From positions 1 through 64,000 of the forward strand of contig CAMUZR010000004.1 in NCBI GenBank assembly GCA_947165255.1: a DNA stretch of 64,000 nucleotides, read 5' to 3'. Position numbers and translations under genes: made by a program. The notes below the pieces were generated by a model that saw only the letters and a list, made by a program, of their open reading frames with translations, was not told the DNA's origin and did not search any database. Positions 15,614-25,080 of the stretch are shown piece by piece (the stretch's first letter is position 1; each line of letters starts with the position of its first letter). This stretch comes from an uncultured Bacteroidales bacterium. GTDB lineage: Bacteria; Bacteroidota; Bacteroidia; Bacteroidales; P3.

Positions 15614-15855
15614 CTAAAAAAAACTAATATTTTGAATTTTTTTTTCGTTAAAATATTGCCTTGCTAATTGTGAACAAATAACATTGTTGTGCATTAAACC
15701 CAAATCAGTCATTAGACCGACACTTGGTCATAATGTCCTCGTTTCAAGCTCTATAGGCTTTTTTTTCTGTGCCGTGACGGAGAAAAAGACCTAATGGGCG
15801 AAGAAATCAGCAAGTTACGGAAAGTGAGGTGGGGTAGGGGCGATTTCAAGTCGGC

Positions 15856-15883
15856 GCAGCATATATATAGGTATATATGCTGC
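15856..15883. repeat. Perfect inverted repeat, 12-bp arms, TAGG loop
   Basis: GCAGCATATATA (15856-15867) is followed by TAGG and its exact reverse complement (15872-15883). It lies about 90 bp before the -7 element of the acyltransferase operon, with no poly-T, so an operator or RNA hairpin is more likely than a terminator. Confidence 0.65.
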
Positions 15884-15975
15884 TGCATGGGGGTGTGGGT
15901 GCGCCAGAGGAGCGTGGGGAATTTTATTTTGGGGCTGAAAATAAAATGTTTTTGCGCATTTTGAGTTTTTTTTTG

Positions 15976-15983
15976 TATATTTG
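15976..15983 (+). promoter_or_regulatory. -7 element (TATATTTG) with TTTG at -33
   Basis: TATATTTGC with TTTG at 15951-15954, 21 bp apart, matching the Bacteroidota -33/-7 arrangement; 53 bp upstream of the acyltransferase start. Confidence 0.7.
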
Positions 15984-16035
15984 CAGGGTGGATATTTTAA
16001 TAATTTTTTAAGACTATATTTATAGATAATTCATA

Positions 16036-16602
16036 ATGAGAAAGATTTGGATTTGGTTGGTAGGGCTTTTCGGGTGGCGCATGGACCCTGTGGACGTGCA
16101 AAAACGCCCCGAGGTGCTGCATTGTGTGGTGGCTGTGGCTCCGCATACGAGCATTGCCGACTTTTTGGTGGGTCCGGCCATGCTGTTCAAGGCCGGAGCC
16201 AATCCACGAATCTTTATCAAGAAGGAGTTCTTCAATATTTTCACGCGTTGGTTGCTGCGGCGTGTGGGCGCCGTGGCGGTGGACCGTGGAAACCGACACA
16301 ATAATTTGGTGGAGAAGGCGGTGGAGGTGCTCAGAAACGAGCAGAACGCCTGCATCGTCATCACACCCGAAGGAACCCGCAAGGCGGTGAAACGTTTCCA
16401 CCGTGGTTTCTATGAGATAGCCCAACGGGCAGAGGTGCCCATCGTGTTGGGATATATGGATTTTAAGACAAAACGAATGGGCTACGGTCCCACGATTTAT
16501 CCTTCGGGCGACTTTGAGGCCGACGTGAAGCGGATGCTGGAGTTTTTTGCACCGGTGCATGCCTGCCGTCCGAAGGGGTGGTACTGGAGTACAGAGCGCT
16601 GA
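16036..16602 (+). CDS. 1-acyl-sn-glycerol-3-phosphate acyltransferase-like (PlsC family)
   Basis: A 188-residue protein of the LPLAT family. Block I HTSIAD gives the HxxxxD catalytic pair (H37, D42), and block III is seen as ITPEGTR near 110. An N-terminal aromatic stretch may associate with the membrane. Its short length is typical of Bacteroidetes PlsC-like proteins transferring acyl groups in phospholipid or lipid A-type metabolism. First gene of a run on the plus strand to 26109; purL starts 53 bp downstream. Confidence 0.8.
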   Translation: MRKIWIWLVGLFGWRMDPVDVQKRPEVLHCVVAVAPHTSIADFLVGPAMLFKAGANPRIFIKKEFFNIFTRWLLRRVGAVAVDRGNRHNNLVEKAVEVLRNEQNACIVITPEGTRKAVKRFHRGFYEIAQRAEVPIVLGYMDFKTKRMGYGPTIYPSGDFEADVKRMLEFFAPVHACRPKGWYWSTER

Positions 16603-16655
16603 ATGGCTGAAGATGAAACGATCATTTGAAAACTAAAAATATAAAAACTGAATAT

Positions 16656-19600
16656 ATGGTTAGAAGAATATTTGTGGAAAAGAAGGCAGACTTTGCCATC
16701 AAAGCAAGAGAGCTGAAAGAGGAAATGTCGGCCTATTTGGGCATTGACGTGGAAGGTGTTCGCGTGTTGATGCGCTACGATATTGAAAATCTTTCCGACG
16801 AGACATACGAGAAGGCTAAGATGACGGTCTTTTCGGAGCCTCCGGTTGACGATATTTATGAAGAGAATTTCCCCCAGCGGGAGGATGACTTTGTCTTTAC
16901 GGTAGAGTATCTGCCCGGTCAGTTCGACCAGCGGGCCGACTCGGCGGAGCAGTGCGTAACCTTGCTCAATCCCGCCGAGCAGCCCATCATCCGTTCGGCC
17001 ACGACCTATGTTATCAGCGGCACCCTCACCGATGTGCAGCGCCAGGCGGTAGTGAAGAACTGCGTGAACCCGGTGGACAGCCGCGTGACCGATGCCCCGA
17101 AGCCCGAGACGCTGGTGGAGCACTATGACGAGCCTGCCGACGTGAAGATTTTTGACGGATTTAAAGAGATGGGCGAGGCAGAGTTGAAAGAGCTTTACGA
17201 CTCGTTGGGTCTGGCCATGACTTTTGCCGACTTCCAACATATCCAGCGCTATTTCCACGACGAGGAGCAGCGCGACCCCAGTATGACAGAAATACGTGTG
17301 CTGGACACTTACTGGAGCGACCACTGCCGCCACACCACTTTTGCCACCGAACTGACGGATGTGGAGTTTGACGAAGGAACCTACAGGCCTTTGATTGAAG
17401 GGGCTTTCCAGCAATATCTGGCCGACCATAAGGACCAGTATGCGGGCAGAGACGACAAGTTCGTATGCCTGATGGACATAGGCACTTTGGCGGCCAAGCG
17501 CATTCGTAAGATGGGCTTTCTGGACGACCAGGAGGTGAGCGACGAGATAAACGCCTGCAGCATTGTGGTGCCCGTGAAAATGGACGGCAAGACGGAGGAG
17601 TGGCTCGTCAATTTTAAAAACGAGACGCACAACCACCCCACCGAGATTGAGCCTTTCGGCGGTGCGGCCACCTGCTTGGGCGGCTGTATCCGCGACCCGC
17701 TGAGCGGTCGTACCTATGTCTATCAGGCCATGCGCGTGACCGGTGCCGCCGACCCCACCCGGCCTATGGACGAAACCCTCCCCGGCAAACTTCCCCAACG
17801 CAAAATCGTCACCACCGCCGCCCACGGCTATAGCAGCTATGGCAACCAGATTGGACTGGCCACGGGTTTGGTGAACGAAATATACCACCCCAATTATGTG
17901 GCCAAACGCATGGAGATAGGTGCCGTGGTGGCTGCGGCTCCGCGCCGCCAGGTGAAGCGCTTGAGCAGCGACCCCGGCGATGTCATTATCCTGCTTGGCG
18001 GCCGTACCGGGCGCGACGGATGCGGCGGCGCCACGGGTGCCTCTAAGGCCCATAACTCGGCCTCTTTGACCACTTGCGGAGCCGAGGTGCAGAAGGGTAA
18101 CGCCCCCACCGAACGCAAAATTCAGCGCCTGTTTCGCAGAGAAGAGGTTTCGAGCCTGATTAAGAAGTGCAACGACTTTGGCGCAGGCGGCGTCAGTGTG
18201 GCCATTGGCGAATTGGCCGACGGCTTGCAGATTGACTTGGACAAGGTGCCTAAGAAATATGCCGGATTGGACGGCACCGAGCTGGCTATAAGCGAAAGCC
18301 AGGAGCGCATGGCCATCGTGGTCGACCCCAAGGACGTGGAGCAGATGCTGCACTATGCCGATGAGGAGAACTTGGAGGCTGTGGTGGTGGCAAGGGTGAC
18401 CGAAGAGCCCCGCATGGTTATCAGCTGGCGCGGAAAGGAAATAGTGAACCTGAGTCGCCGCTTTATTGACACTAACGGTGCCCATCAGGAGGCAAAGGTG
18501 AGCGTGGCCATGCCCGAAGGCGAATGCCCCCAATGCGCCACTGCCTCGCAGGCGAGCGTGACAGAACGTTGGCTGAAGAATTTGGCAGACCTTAACGTGT
18601 GCTCGCAGAAAGGGCTGGTGGAGATGTTCGACAGCACCATTGGCGCCGGCAGCGTGGTGATGCCCTTCGGCGGCAAAACCCAGCTGACCCCCACCCAGAG
18701 CATGATTGGCCAACTGCCCACTCTCACTGCTGGGTGCGATACGGTGACTATCATGAGCTACGGGTTTGACCCCTACTTGAGCAGCTGGAGCCCGTTCCAC
18801 GGTGCAGCGTATGCCGTGGTGGATTCGGTGGCCAAGGTGGCCGCAGCCGGTGGCGATGTGAAGCGTATACGCCTTACCTTCCAAGAGTATTTTAAGAAAC
18901 TGGGCAAAGATCCCTACCGTTGGGGACAGCCCCTGAGCGCACTGCTGGGTGCCTACAACGCCCAAATGGGTCTGAAACTGCCCGCCATCGGCGGCAAAGA
19001 CTCGATGAGCGGCACTTTTAACGATATTGACGTGCCCCCAACGCTCTGTAGTTTTGCCGTGGGTATCGGCAATATCCGCCATATTGTCACCCCCGAACTG
19101 AAGAAAGCGGGAAGTTACCTCTATCTGTTGGAGGTGAAGCCCGATAAGATGGGCATGCCCAACTATAGGCAGCTCATGGCCATGTATGGAGCCTTATACC
19201 AAGCCGTTGAGCGCGGGGCTATAAGATCGGCCTATGCTGTAGGCTTTGGCGGCATTGCCGAGGCGGTAAGCAAGATGGCTTTTGGCAACCGCTTGGGTGT
19301 CGTCTTCGACGGCAAGGTCGGAACCGACGAACTCTTCGAGAAAAAATATGGGGCCATCGTGGTGGAAGTGGCCAACTGTGGCGACCTCCCCGCCGTGGCG
19401 CGCAAAATTGGCCGCGTCACTCAGGAAGAAACTTTTGTGGTAGGAGGCGAAAGTATAGGCATGGACCAGATGCTGCAGTCCTGGACTCACACTTTGGAAG
19501 ACGTCTTTCCCACTGTCAGCTCTGCCCGCGAGAACGTTCTGGATGCCCCCCAGCTCTTCAAAGCCAAGAAAGTTTACCACTGCCGACACAAAGTGGCCAA

Positions 19601-20396
19601 ACCCAAGGTTTTTATTCCCGTCTTTCCTGGCACCAACTGCGAGTATGACTCTGCTCGTGCCTTCCTGCGGGCCGGAGCCGACGTCGAGACCATTGTGTTC
19701 CGCAATCAGAATGCAGCACAAATCAACGAAAGTGTGGCGGCTTACGCCAAGGCCATTGACGAAAGCCAGATAGTGATGATTCCGGGTGGTTTTTCGGCAG
19801 GCGACGAGCCAGAAGGCAGTGCGAAGTTCATCACCAGCGTCTTCCGCAACGGGCAGATATCCGATGCTGTCATGCGCCTGCTGAAGGAACGTGATGGCCT
19901 CATGTTGGGCATTTGCAACGGTTTCCAGGCTTTGGTGAAACTAGGGCTGGTGCCCTATGGTGAGATATGCCAGCAGCAAGCCGACTCTCCCACGCTCACC
20001 TTTAACACCATTGGCCGCCATCAAAGCATGATAGCCCACACACGGGTGGTAAGCAACCTTTCGCCTTGGCTGCAACAGGCCGAGTTGGGCAAGAGCTACG
20101 TAGTGCCCATCTCCCATGGCGAAGGCCGTTTCGTAGCCCCGCAGCAATGGCTCAATACCCTCTTTGCCAACGGACAGGTGGCCACTCAGTATGTCGACTT
20201 GGACGGACGCACCACCATGGCTGAGCCCTACAATATGAACGGCTCTTACATGGCCATCGAAGGCATCACCAGTCCCGACGGCCGGGTGCTGGGCAAAATG
20301 GCACATAGCGAGCGCCGCCGCCAAGGCACCTACCTCAATATCTATGGTGACCAAGACCAGCGCATATTTGAGAGCGGTGTAGCTTACTTCAAATAG
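16656..20396 (+). CDS. purL: Phosphoribosylformylglycinamidine synthase
   Basis: A 1246-residue single-chain PurL (FGAM synthetase, fourth step of de novo purine synthesis, cytosolic). The N-terminal and linker domains come first, then two AIRS-type domains (NHPTEIEPFGGAATCLGGCIRD; FGAGGVSVAIGELADG; PAIGGKDSMSGTF), then a class I glutamine amidotransferase domain with GICNGFQ carrying the catalytic Cys and a SHGEGRF segment. The large fused form is as in E. coli and many Bacteroidota. The start is ATG 16656 (MVRRIFVEKK); an upstream TTG frame adds 10 residues of poor quality. purE lies in the same run. Confidence 0.95.
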   Translation: MVRRIFVEKKADFAIKARELKEEMSAYLGIDVEGVRVLMRYDIENLSDETYEKAKMTVFSEPPVDDIYEENFPQREDDFVFTVEYLPGQFDQRADSAEQCVTLLNPAEQPIIRSATTYVISGTLTDVQRQAVVKNCVNPVDSRVTDAPKPETLVEHYDEPADVKIFDGFKEMGEAELKELYDSLGLAMTFADFQHIQRYFHDEEQRDPSMTEIRVLDTYWSDHCRHTTFATELTDVEFDEGTYRPLIEGAFQQYLADHKDQYAGRDDKFVCLMDIGTLAAKRIRKMGFLDDQEVSDEINACSIVVPVKMDGKTEEWLVNFKNETHNHPTEIEPFGGAATCLGGCIRDPLSGRTYVYQAMRVTGAADPTRPMDETLPGKLPQRKIVTTAAHGYSSYGNQIGLATGLVNEIYHPNYVAKRMEIGAVVAAAPRRQVKRLSSDPGDVIILLGGRTGRDGCGGATGASKAHNSASLTTCGAEVQKGNAPTERKIQRLFRREEVSSLIKKCNDFGAGGVSVAIGELADGLQIDLDKVPKKYAGLDGTELAISESQERMAIVVDPKDVEQMLHYADEENLEAVVVARVTEEPRMVISWRGKEIVNLSRRFIDTNGAHQEAKVSVAMPEGECPQCATASQASVTERWLKNLADLNVCSQKGLVEMFDSTIGAGSVVMPFGGKTQLTPTQSMIGQLPTLTAGCDTVTIMSYGFDPYLSSWSPFHGAAYAVVDSVAKVAAAGGDVKRIRLTFQEYFKKLGKDPYRWGQPLSALLGAYNAQMGLKLPAIGGKDSMSGTFNDIDVPPTLCSFAVGIGNIRHIVTPELKKAGSYLYLLEVKPDKMGMPNYRQLMAMYGALYQAVERGAIRSAYAVGFGGIAEAVSKMAFGNRLGVVFDGKVGTDELFEKKYGAIVVEVANCGDLPAVARKIGRVTQEETFVVGGESIGMDQMLQSWTHTLEDVFPTVSSARENVLDAPQLFKAKKVYHCRHKVAKPKVFIPVFPGTNCEYDSARAFLRAGADVETIVFRNQNAAQINESVAAYAKAIDESQIVMIPGGFSAGDEPEGSAKFITSVFRNGQISDAVMRLLKERDGLMLGICNGFQALVKLGLVPYGEICQQQADSPTLTFNTIGRHQSMIAHTRVVSNLSPWLQQAELGKSYVVPISHGEGRFVAPQQWLNTLFANGQVATQYVDLDGRTTMAEPYNMNGSYMAIEGITSPDGRVLGKMAHSERRRQGTYLNIYGDQDQRIFESGVAYFK

Positions 20397-20418
20397 TCAC
20401 CCTTTAACGCTACATAAT

Positions 20419-21948
20419 ATGAAAAAGATTACAACCCTACTGTTGGCCGCTATGGCTACATTCGCATTGGCGGCTTCGCCAGTGGATGCTCAGCGGGCAA
20501 GGAATGTGGCAAGGACTGCCGCACAGCTATTCAGTTGGGAACTGTCGTCACAACCGAAGTCGCAACTGGACCCATTTGCCGAATGTCAGCTGCAGGACCG
20601 CACTTCTGAGTTAGGCATAGCCGACATATATCTTTTCGACTACACCATAGCCGATGGCGGTCGCAGCGGCTTTGTCGTAGTGAGCGGTGACGACATCACC
20701 GCCCCTGTGTTGGCCTTTTCCGACGAAGGTCCCTTCCAGAGCAATCCCGCCGTGCGTTTTCATCTGCAGCAATATACCCGGCAGATTGCCGCCGCCCGTG
20801 CCGTAGGCGCAACGCCCAGCGCAGCCATCGGCAATAAATGGCGGCAAATGGCCGACGGCAGTGCCCTGAGCCAAGCTGTCAGGCGCTTTGAGGCAAAAGG
20901 CGATTTTTATAACGACGTTATCAACCGCCTGCTCGGCTCTATGCGTTGGGGACAGGGTAACCCATATAACCGGCTCTGCCCCGGCGGATCGGTGACAGGT
21001 TGTGTGGCCACGGCCTTCGGTATGATAATGAACTATTGGGACTATCCCCAGCATGGTTTTGGCCAGCACTTCTATAACGGAGAGGACAATCCCGCCGCAT
21101 ACGGTGAATGGCTCTGGGGGGTGCAGTCGGCCGACTTCGAAAATACCTACTACGACTGGGATAATATGGAAGATTTTGCTTTTATCAACAGTCCTGAGCC
21201 TGTCGTCGCGGCCATTTCCACACTCCTTTACCACATTGGCGTGTCGCTTGACATGAATTACGGTCTGAATGGCAGTGGCTGCTGGTCGTTGCCTGAATAT
21301 GCTACCTACGACACCAGCCTACACCTATCGCCCTCTATGGGTGCCGATACCCGTATTCCCCGCCATTTTGGATATAAGTATAGCTATGCAGGTATGCGCG
21401 ATTCGGTTCACAACGACAGCCTCTGGCTGCGTATGCTCTACCAAAGTTTGGCCGACAGCATGCCTATCTACTACGCGGGATGGGCAAAGGACGATAGTCC
21501 TGACGGCCATAGCGGCACCTCCGGCCACGGGTATATTATCGACGGCTACTTTTCCGACGCTATCGACTCCAACATGTTCCATATCAACTGGGGCTGGAGC
21601 GGCACCTCCGACGGTTTCTTCAAACTTGATGCCATGACCCCAGGCAACAACGACTTCACCCAGTGGCACGGAGCCATTATTGGCATAGAGCCAGATACTT
21701 CCTATCATGGCTACAACCCTGCCGCCATCTTTCCGATTCAGCCTGCCACAACACTGGCTATTGGCACGAACGGCCGTATCGTTGTCAGGGAATGCCACGG
21801 AAGCCCCGTTTTCGTTTACGACCTGATGGGACGCAAAGTGGCCCAACGCAGCAGCAGTGAGGCAGGTGAATGGACGGTCGCCGCTCGGCCAGGAATCTAC
21901 GTAGTGATGGTGGGTGGCAAAATGGCTTCCAAAGTGGTGGTGATGTAA
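20419..21948 (+). CDS. C10-family cysteine peptidase with type IX secretion C-terminal domain
   Basis: A 509-residue exported peptidase of the streptopain/interpain C10 family. Signal peptide (residues 1-24), a propeptide of about 130 residues, then the catalytic domain with Cys 195 in GSVTGCVATAFG and His 370 in GTSGHGYIIDGY, followed by INWGWSG (389-395). The last 60 residues (YDLMGRK...GIYVVMVGGK) form a typical T9SS type A sorting domain, so it is likely secreted or bound to the cell surface. It has no metabolic link to its purine neighbours; the gap after purL is only 22 bp. Confidence 0.88.
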   Translation: MKKITTLLLAAMATFALAASPVDAQRARNVARTAAQLFSWELSSQPKSQLDPFAECQLQDRTSELGIADIYLFDYTIADGGRSGFVVVSGDDITAPVLAFSDEGPFQSNPAVRFHLQQYTRQIAAARAVGATPSAAIGNKWRQMADGSALSQAVRRFEAKGDFYNDVINRLLGSMRWGQGNPYNRLCPGGSVTGCVATAFGMIMNYWDYPQHGFGQHFYNGEDNPAAYGEWLWGVQSADFENTYYDWDNMEDFAFINSPEPVVAAISTLLYHIGVSLDMNYGLNGSGCWSLPEYATYDTSLHLSPSMGADTRIPRHFGYKYSYAGMRDSVHNDSLWLRMLYQSLADSMPIYYAGWAKDDSPDGHSGTSGHGYIIDGYFSDAIDSNMFHINWGWSGTSDGFFKLDAMTPGNNDFTQWHGAIIGIEPDTSYHGYNPAAIFPIQPATTLAIGTNGRIVVRECHGSPVFVYDLMGRKVAQRSSSEAGEWTVAARPGIYVVMVGGKMASKVVVM

Positions 21949-21983
21949 AATCTTTCTTTTAGAACACTAAAACAAAATAAAAT

Positions 21984-23438
21984 ATGACCGACGTACTAAA
22001 AAATCTTCAACCTGCCAAAGTATGGCAGTATTTTGGTGAACTGATGAATATTCCCCGCCCTTCGAAACACGAAGAGAAGGTGTCTGCATATCTGCAACAA
22101 TTCGGTAAGGAGCACGGCTACGAGACCTTGTCCGACGAGGTGGGCAATGTGCTTATCCGCAAGCCTGCCCATCCTGGCTACGAAAATGCCCCTGGGGTCT
22201 GCTTACAGGCCCATACCGATATGGTGTGCGAGAAGAACGGCGATAAACAGTTCGATTTCCTTACACAAGGCATAGAAGCCTTTGTGCAAGACGGTTGGCT
22301 CATTGGCGACGGCACCACACTCGGAGCCGATGATGGCATAGGCGTGGCCGCGGCACTGGCTATTCTAGACGACAAGTCGATTGAACACGGCCCGCTCGAA
22401 TGTCTTTTCACCGTGGACGAGGAAACAGGGCTTACGGGTGCTGGCAACCTTCACACCGATTGGCTCAAGAGCCAGATTCTTCTTAATTTCGACGACGAAG
22501 ACGAAGGCGAGTACTGCATTGGCTGTGCCGGTGGTATTGACACCGTGGCCGACATTGACTATACCACCCGTCCCGTGCCCATGGGAGAGGTTGCCTACAG
22601 AATTCGTGTCCACGGCCTGCAGGGAGGCCACAGTGGCGACGATATCAACAAAGGACGTGGCAATGCCAATAAGTTGCTCACCCGCATCCTCTGGAATGCT
22701 ACCGAAAAATGCAATATCGGTCTCGCCTGCATCGATGGCGGCAACCTGCGCAATGCCATTGCCCGCGAGGCCTGGGCAGACGTAGTGGTACTTCCAGAGT
22801 TTGAAACCGAACTGAAAACCCTTGTGGACACATTTTCTGCCAACCTCAAGTTTGAGTTCCGCAGCACCGAGCCTGGTTTAGAGGTGACCATAGAACCCAT
22901 TCCTATGCCCTCCACCCTTATCGACAAGCAAACCCACCGCAATCTGCTCGACGCCCTTCTTGCCTGCGCCCACGGCGTGTTGGCCATGAGCCGCGAGATT
23001 GAAAATTTCGTTGAAACCTCCACCAACCTCGCTTCCGTCAAAATGGACCAGAAACAAATACACATCTGCACCAGTCAGCGCAGCTCGGTGGAGAGTGCAA
23101 AAATGGCCGCCGCACAGAAGATAGAAGCCACCTTCCGTCTGATAGGAGCACACGTGTCGCACAGCGACGGCTACCCAGGATGGACTCCCAACCCCGAAAG
23201 CAGAGTGCTGAAGGTAGGCGTTGAGACATACAAGCGCATGTTTGGGCACGACCCCATTGTCCGTGCCATCCATGCAGGATTGGAGTGCGGCCTCATCGGT
23301 GAGAAATACCCTCAGATGGATATGATCAGCTATGGCCCAACCCTTCGTGGTGTCCATGCTCCTGGCGAAAAGATCGAAATCAGGACCGTCGAAATGTTCT
23401 GGAACCTCACGCTTGAGATTCTCAGAAACCTCAAGTAA
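21984..23438 (+). CDS. pepD: Cytosol non-specific dipeptidase (aminoacyl-histidine dipeptidase)
   Basis: A 484-residue M20-family dipeptidase. The first metal site is AHTDMV (His 77, Asp 79), with DD 116-117 in LGADDGIG and the catalytic EE 146-147 in DEETGL. The GGHSGDDI segment follows for the lid domain. Length and motifs match PepD, which hydrolyses Xaa-His and other dipeptides in the cytosol. It lies 35 bp after the secreted peptidase and 30 bp before gpsA. Together with the C10 peptidase it could take part in peptide feeding. Confidence 0.92.
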   Translation: MTDVLKNLQPAKVWQYFGELMNIPRPSKHEEKVSAYLQQFGKEHGYETLSDEVGNVLIRKPAHPGYENAPGVCLQAHTDMVCEKNGDKQFDFLTQGIEAFVQDGWLIGDGTTLGADDGIGVAAALAILDDKSIEHGPLECLFTVDEETGLTGAGNLHTDWLKSQILLNFDDEDEGEYCIGCAGGIDTVADIDYTTRPVPMGEVAYRIRVHGLQGGHSGDDINKGRGNANKLLTRILWNATEKCNIGLACIDGGNLRNAIAREAWADVVVLPEFETELKTLVDTFSANLKFEFRSTEPGLEVTIEPIPMPSTLIDKQTHRNLLDALLACAHGVLAMSREIENFVETSTNLASVKMDQKQIHICTSQRSSVESAKMAAAQKIEATFRLIGAHVSHSDGYPGWTPNPESRVLKVGVETYKRMFGHDPIVRAIHAGLECGLIGEKYPQMDMISYGPTLRGVHAPGEKIEIRTVEMFWNLTLEILRNLK

Positions 23439-23468
23439 AAGAATAGAACACCTCCAATACTCTACAAT

Positions 23469-24497
23469 ATGATTGGAATACTCGGAAGTGGCTCCATGGC
23501 CACAGCTATCGTCAAACTGCTGCTCGAACAGCCCGACGCCCACCTCTGCTGGTATGTGCGTGAGCCCGAAATCAGAGAAACACTCGCCAAGCGAGGGCGC
23601 AACAAGCGCTACCTGGGCGAAGTGGCTTTTAACATGCAGCGTATCACCGTTGTGGAAACCGCACAGGAAGTTGTAGAGAAATGCGAGTTCGTCTATCTGG
23701 TCATCCCCACCGCCTATCTCCACAGTGCTCTTCAGACAGTCGATGCCGCCCTGTTGCGAACCCGTTACCTCGTCTCGGCCATCAAAGGCTTCATCCCTCA
23801 AACCGACGAGGTGGTCACCGACTATCTCGAACACACCTATCAGGTTCCCAACGAGCAGCTCTGCGTCATCAGCGGTCCCACCCATGCCGAAGAAATTGCC
23901 CGTGAGAAACTTACCTTCCTCACAGTGGCTTCCCTCAACCGCAAATTGGCCGAGACTGTTCGGAGCCAGCTGCGTTGCCGCTATATCAACCTCAGCCTTT
24001 CCGACGACTTGCGCGGCATTCAGTTTGCCTCGGCACTCAAAAATGTTTATGCCGTCGCAGCCGGATTCTGCAAGGGCATCGGTGGCGGCGACAACCTCAT
24101 GGCCGTGCTCGTGAGTGTTTCCATGGCCGAGATGCAGCTTTTCTATCACCTCATGCAGCCCGGTCGCGAACTCAAGATGACCACAGAGTTGCTCCCCCCT
24201 TTCCTGGGCGACCTGCTCGTCACCTGCTACTCACAATTCAGCCGCAACCGTACCCTGGGCACCATGATAGGCATGGGCTACAGCGTCAAGAGTGCCATGC
24301 TGGAAATGCAAATGGTAGCCGAAGGCTACTATGCCGTCAAAAGCCTTGAGAACATCCGCAAGCAGCTGAACGTCGAAATGCCCATAGCGCAAGCCGTCTA
24401 CATGGTTCTGTACGAAGGAGCCAAACCCGACGTCATTCTCCGCGCCTGGCAAATCAAATCTATCCGCGAAAACGACCCGCAAAACACCATTGTCTAA
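23469..24497 (+). CDS. gpsA: NAD(P)H-dependent glycerol-3-phosphate dehydrogenase
   Basis: A 342-residue GpsA. The Rossmann loop is at the start (GILGSGSMATA), the substrate segment ISGPTHAEEIA appears near 138, and the C-terminal domain carries KNVYAVAAGFCKGI and GDLLVTC. It reduces dihydroxyacetone phosphate to sn-glycerol 3-phosphate for phospholipid synthesis, which fits the acyltransferase at the head of the same run. Gap to purE is 20 bp. Confidence 0.92.
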   Translation: MIGILGSGSMATAIVKLLLEQPDAHLCWYVREPEIRETLAKRGRNKRYLGEVAFNMQRITVVETAQEVVEKCEFVYLVIPTAYLHSALQTVDAALLRTRYLVSAIKGFIPQTDEVVTDYLEHTYQVPNEQLCVISGPTHAEEIAREKLTFLTVASLNRKLAETVRSQLRCRYINLSLSDDLRGIQFASALKNVYAVAAGFCKGIGGGDNLMAVLVSVSMAEMQLFYHLMQPGRELKMTTELLPPFLGDLLVTCYSQFSRNRTLGTMIGMGYSVKSAMLEMQMVAEGYYAVKSLENIRKQLNVEMPIAQAVYMVLYEGAKPDVILRAWQIKSIRENDPQNTIV

Positions 24498-24517
24498 CGA
24501 AACAAAGCAAAAATAAT

Positions 24518-25024
24518 ATGAACCCGTTAGTAAGTATCATCATGGGCAGCACCAGCGACCTCCCCGTCATGGAGAAAGCCTGCCAATTCCTAGAAGAGAT
24601 GGCAATCCCTTTTGAAGTCAACGCCCTCTCTGCCCACCGCACCCCTGCCGAAGTGTCCGATTTCGCCCGCAATGCCCACCAGCGGGGCATCCAGGTAATC
24701 ATAGCCGGTGCCGGCATGGCGGCAGCCCTCCCCGGCGTCATCGCGGCCGAAACACCCCTGCCCGTCATTGGTGTCCCCATCAAAGGCAGCACTTTCGAAG
24801 GCCTTGATGCCACCCTTGCCATCCTCCAAATGCCTCCCGGAATCCCAGTGGCCACCGTGGCTGTGAACGGAGCCCAGAATGCAGCCGTCCTGGCACTCCA
24901 GATAATGGCCGTGGGCAACCCCGCCCTGCAGGAGAAAGTGATTGCCTACAAGCAAGGTCTCAAGAAAAAAATAGTCAAGGCCAACGAAGACCTTGCTAAA
25001 TTGGAATATAAGTACAAAGTATAG
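24518..25024 (+). CDS. purE: N5-carboxyaminoimidazole ribonucleotide mutase
   Basis: A 168-residue class I PurE. GSTSD (10-14) binds phosphate, SAHRTP (38-43) holds the catalytic His, and AGMAAALPGV and GVPIKG follow. It converts N5-CAIR to CAIR in purine synthesis. It is in the same run as purL, though separated by four unrelated genes. Gap to the next start is 56 bp. Confidence 0.94.
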   Translation: MNPLVSIIMGSTSDLPVMEKACQFLEEMAIPFEVNALSAHRTPAEVSDFARNAHQRGIQVIIAGAGMAAALPGVIAAETPLPVIGVPIKGSTFEGLDATLAILQMPPGIPVATVAVNGAQNAAVLALQIMAVGNPALQEKVIAYKQGLKKKIVKANEDLAKLEYKYKV

Positions 25025-25080
25025 AATCAAGGGCAGGAATGAAGCGACAATGCTGCTTCCTGCCCCCAAACCAATCATTA

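Larger units (their letters stand above)
15527..16035. other. Divergent intergenic region, 509 bp
   Basis: No gene seen. It carries the minus promoter at 15606, a perfect 12-bp-arm hairpin at 15856-15883, and the plus promoter at 15976. Confidence 0.7.

Noticed and set aside
16626..16655. TTG start for purL
   Set aside because: The added residues are unlike PurL N-termini; ATG 16656 begins the conserved MVRRIFVEKK.
16497..19082. Long minus-strand ORF (861 codons) opposite purL
   Set aside because: It is the antisense of a well-conserved purL frame, His/Gly/Val-rich with no motif; it is open only because of purL codon bias.
22878..24149. Minus-strand ORF of 423 codons opposite pepD and gpsA
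   Set aside because: Antisense shadow crossing two recognised genes and their gap.
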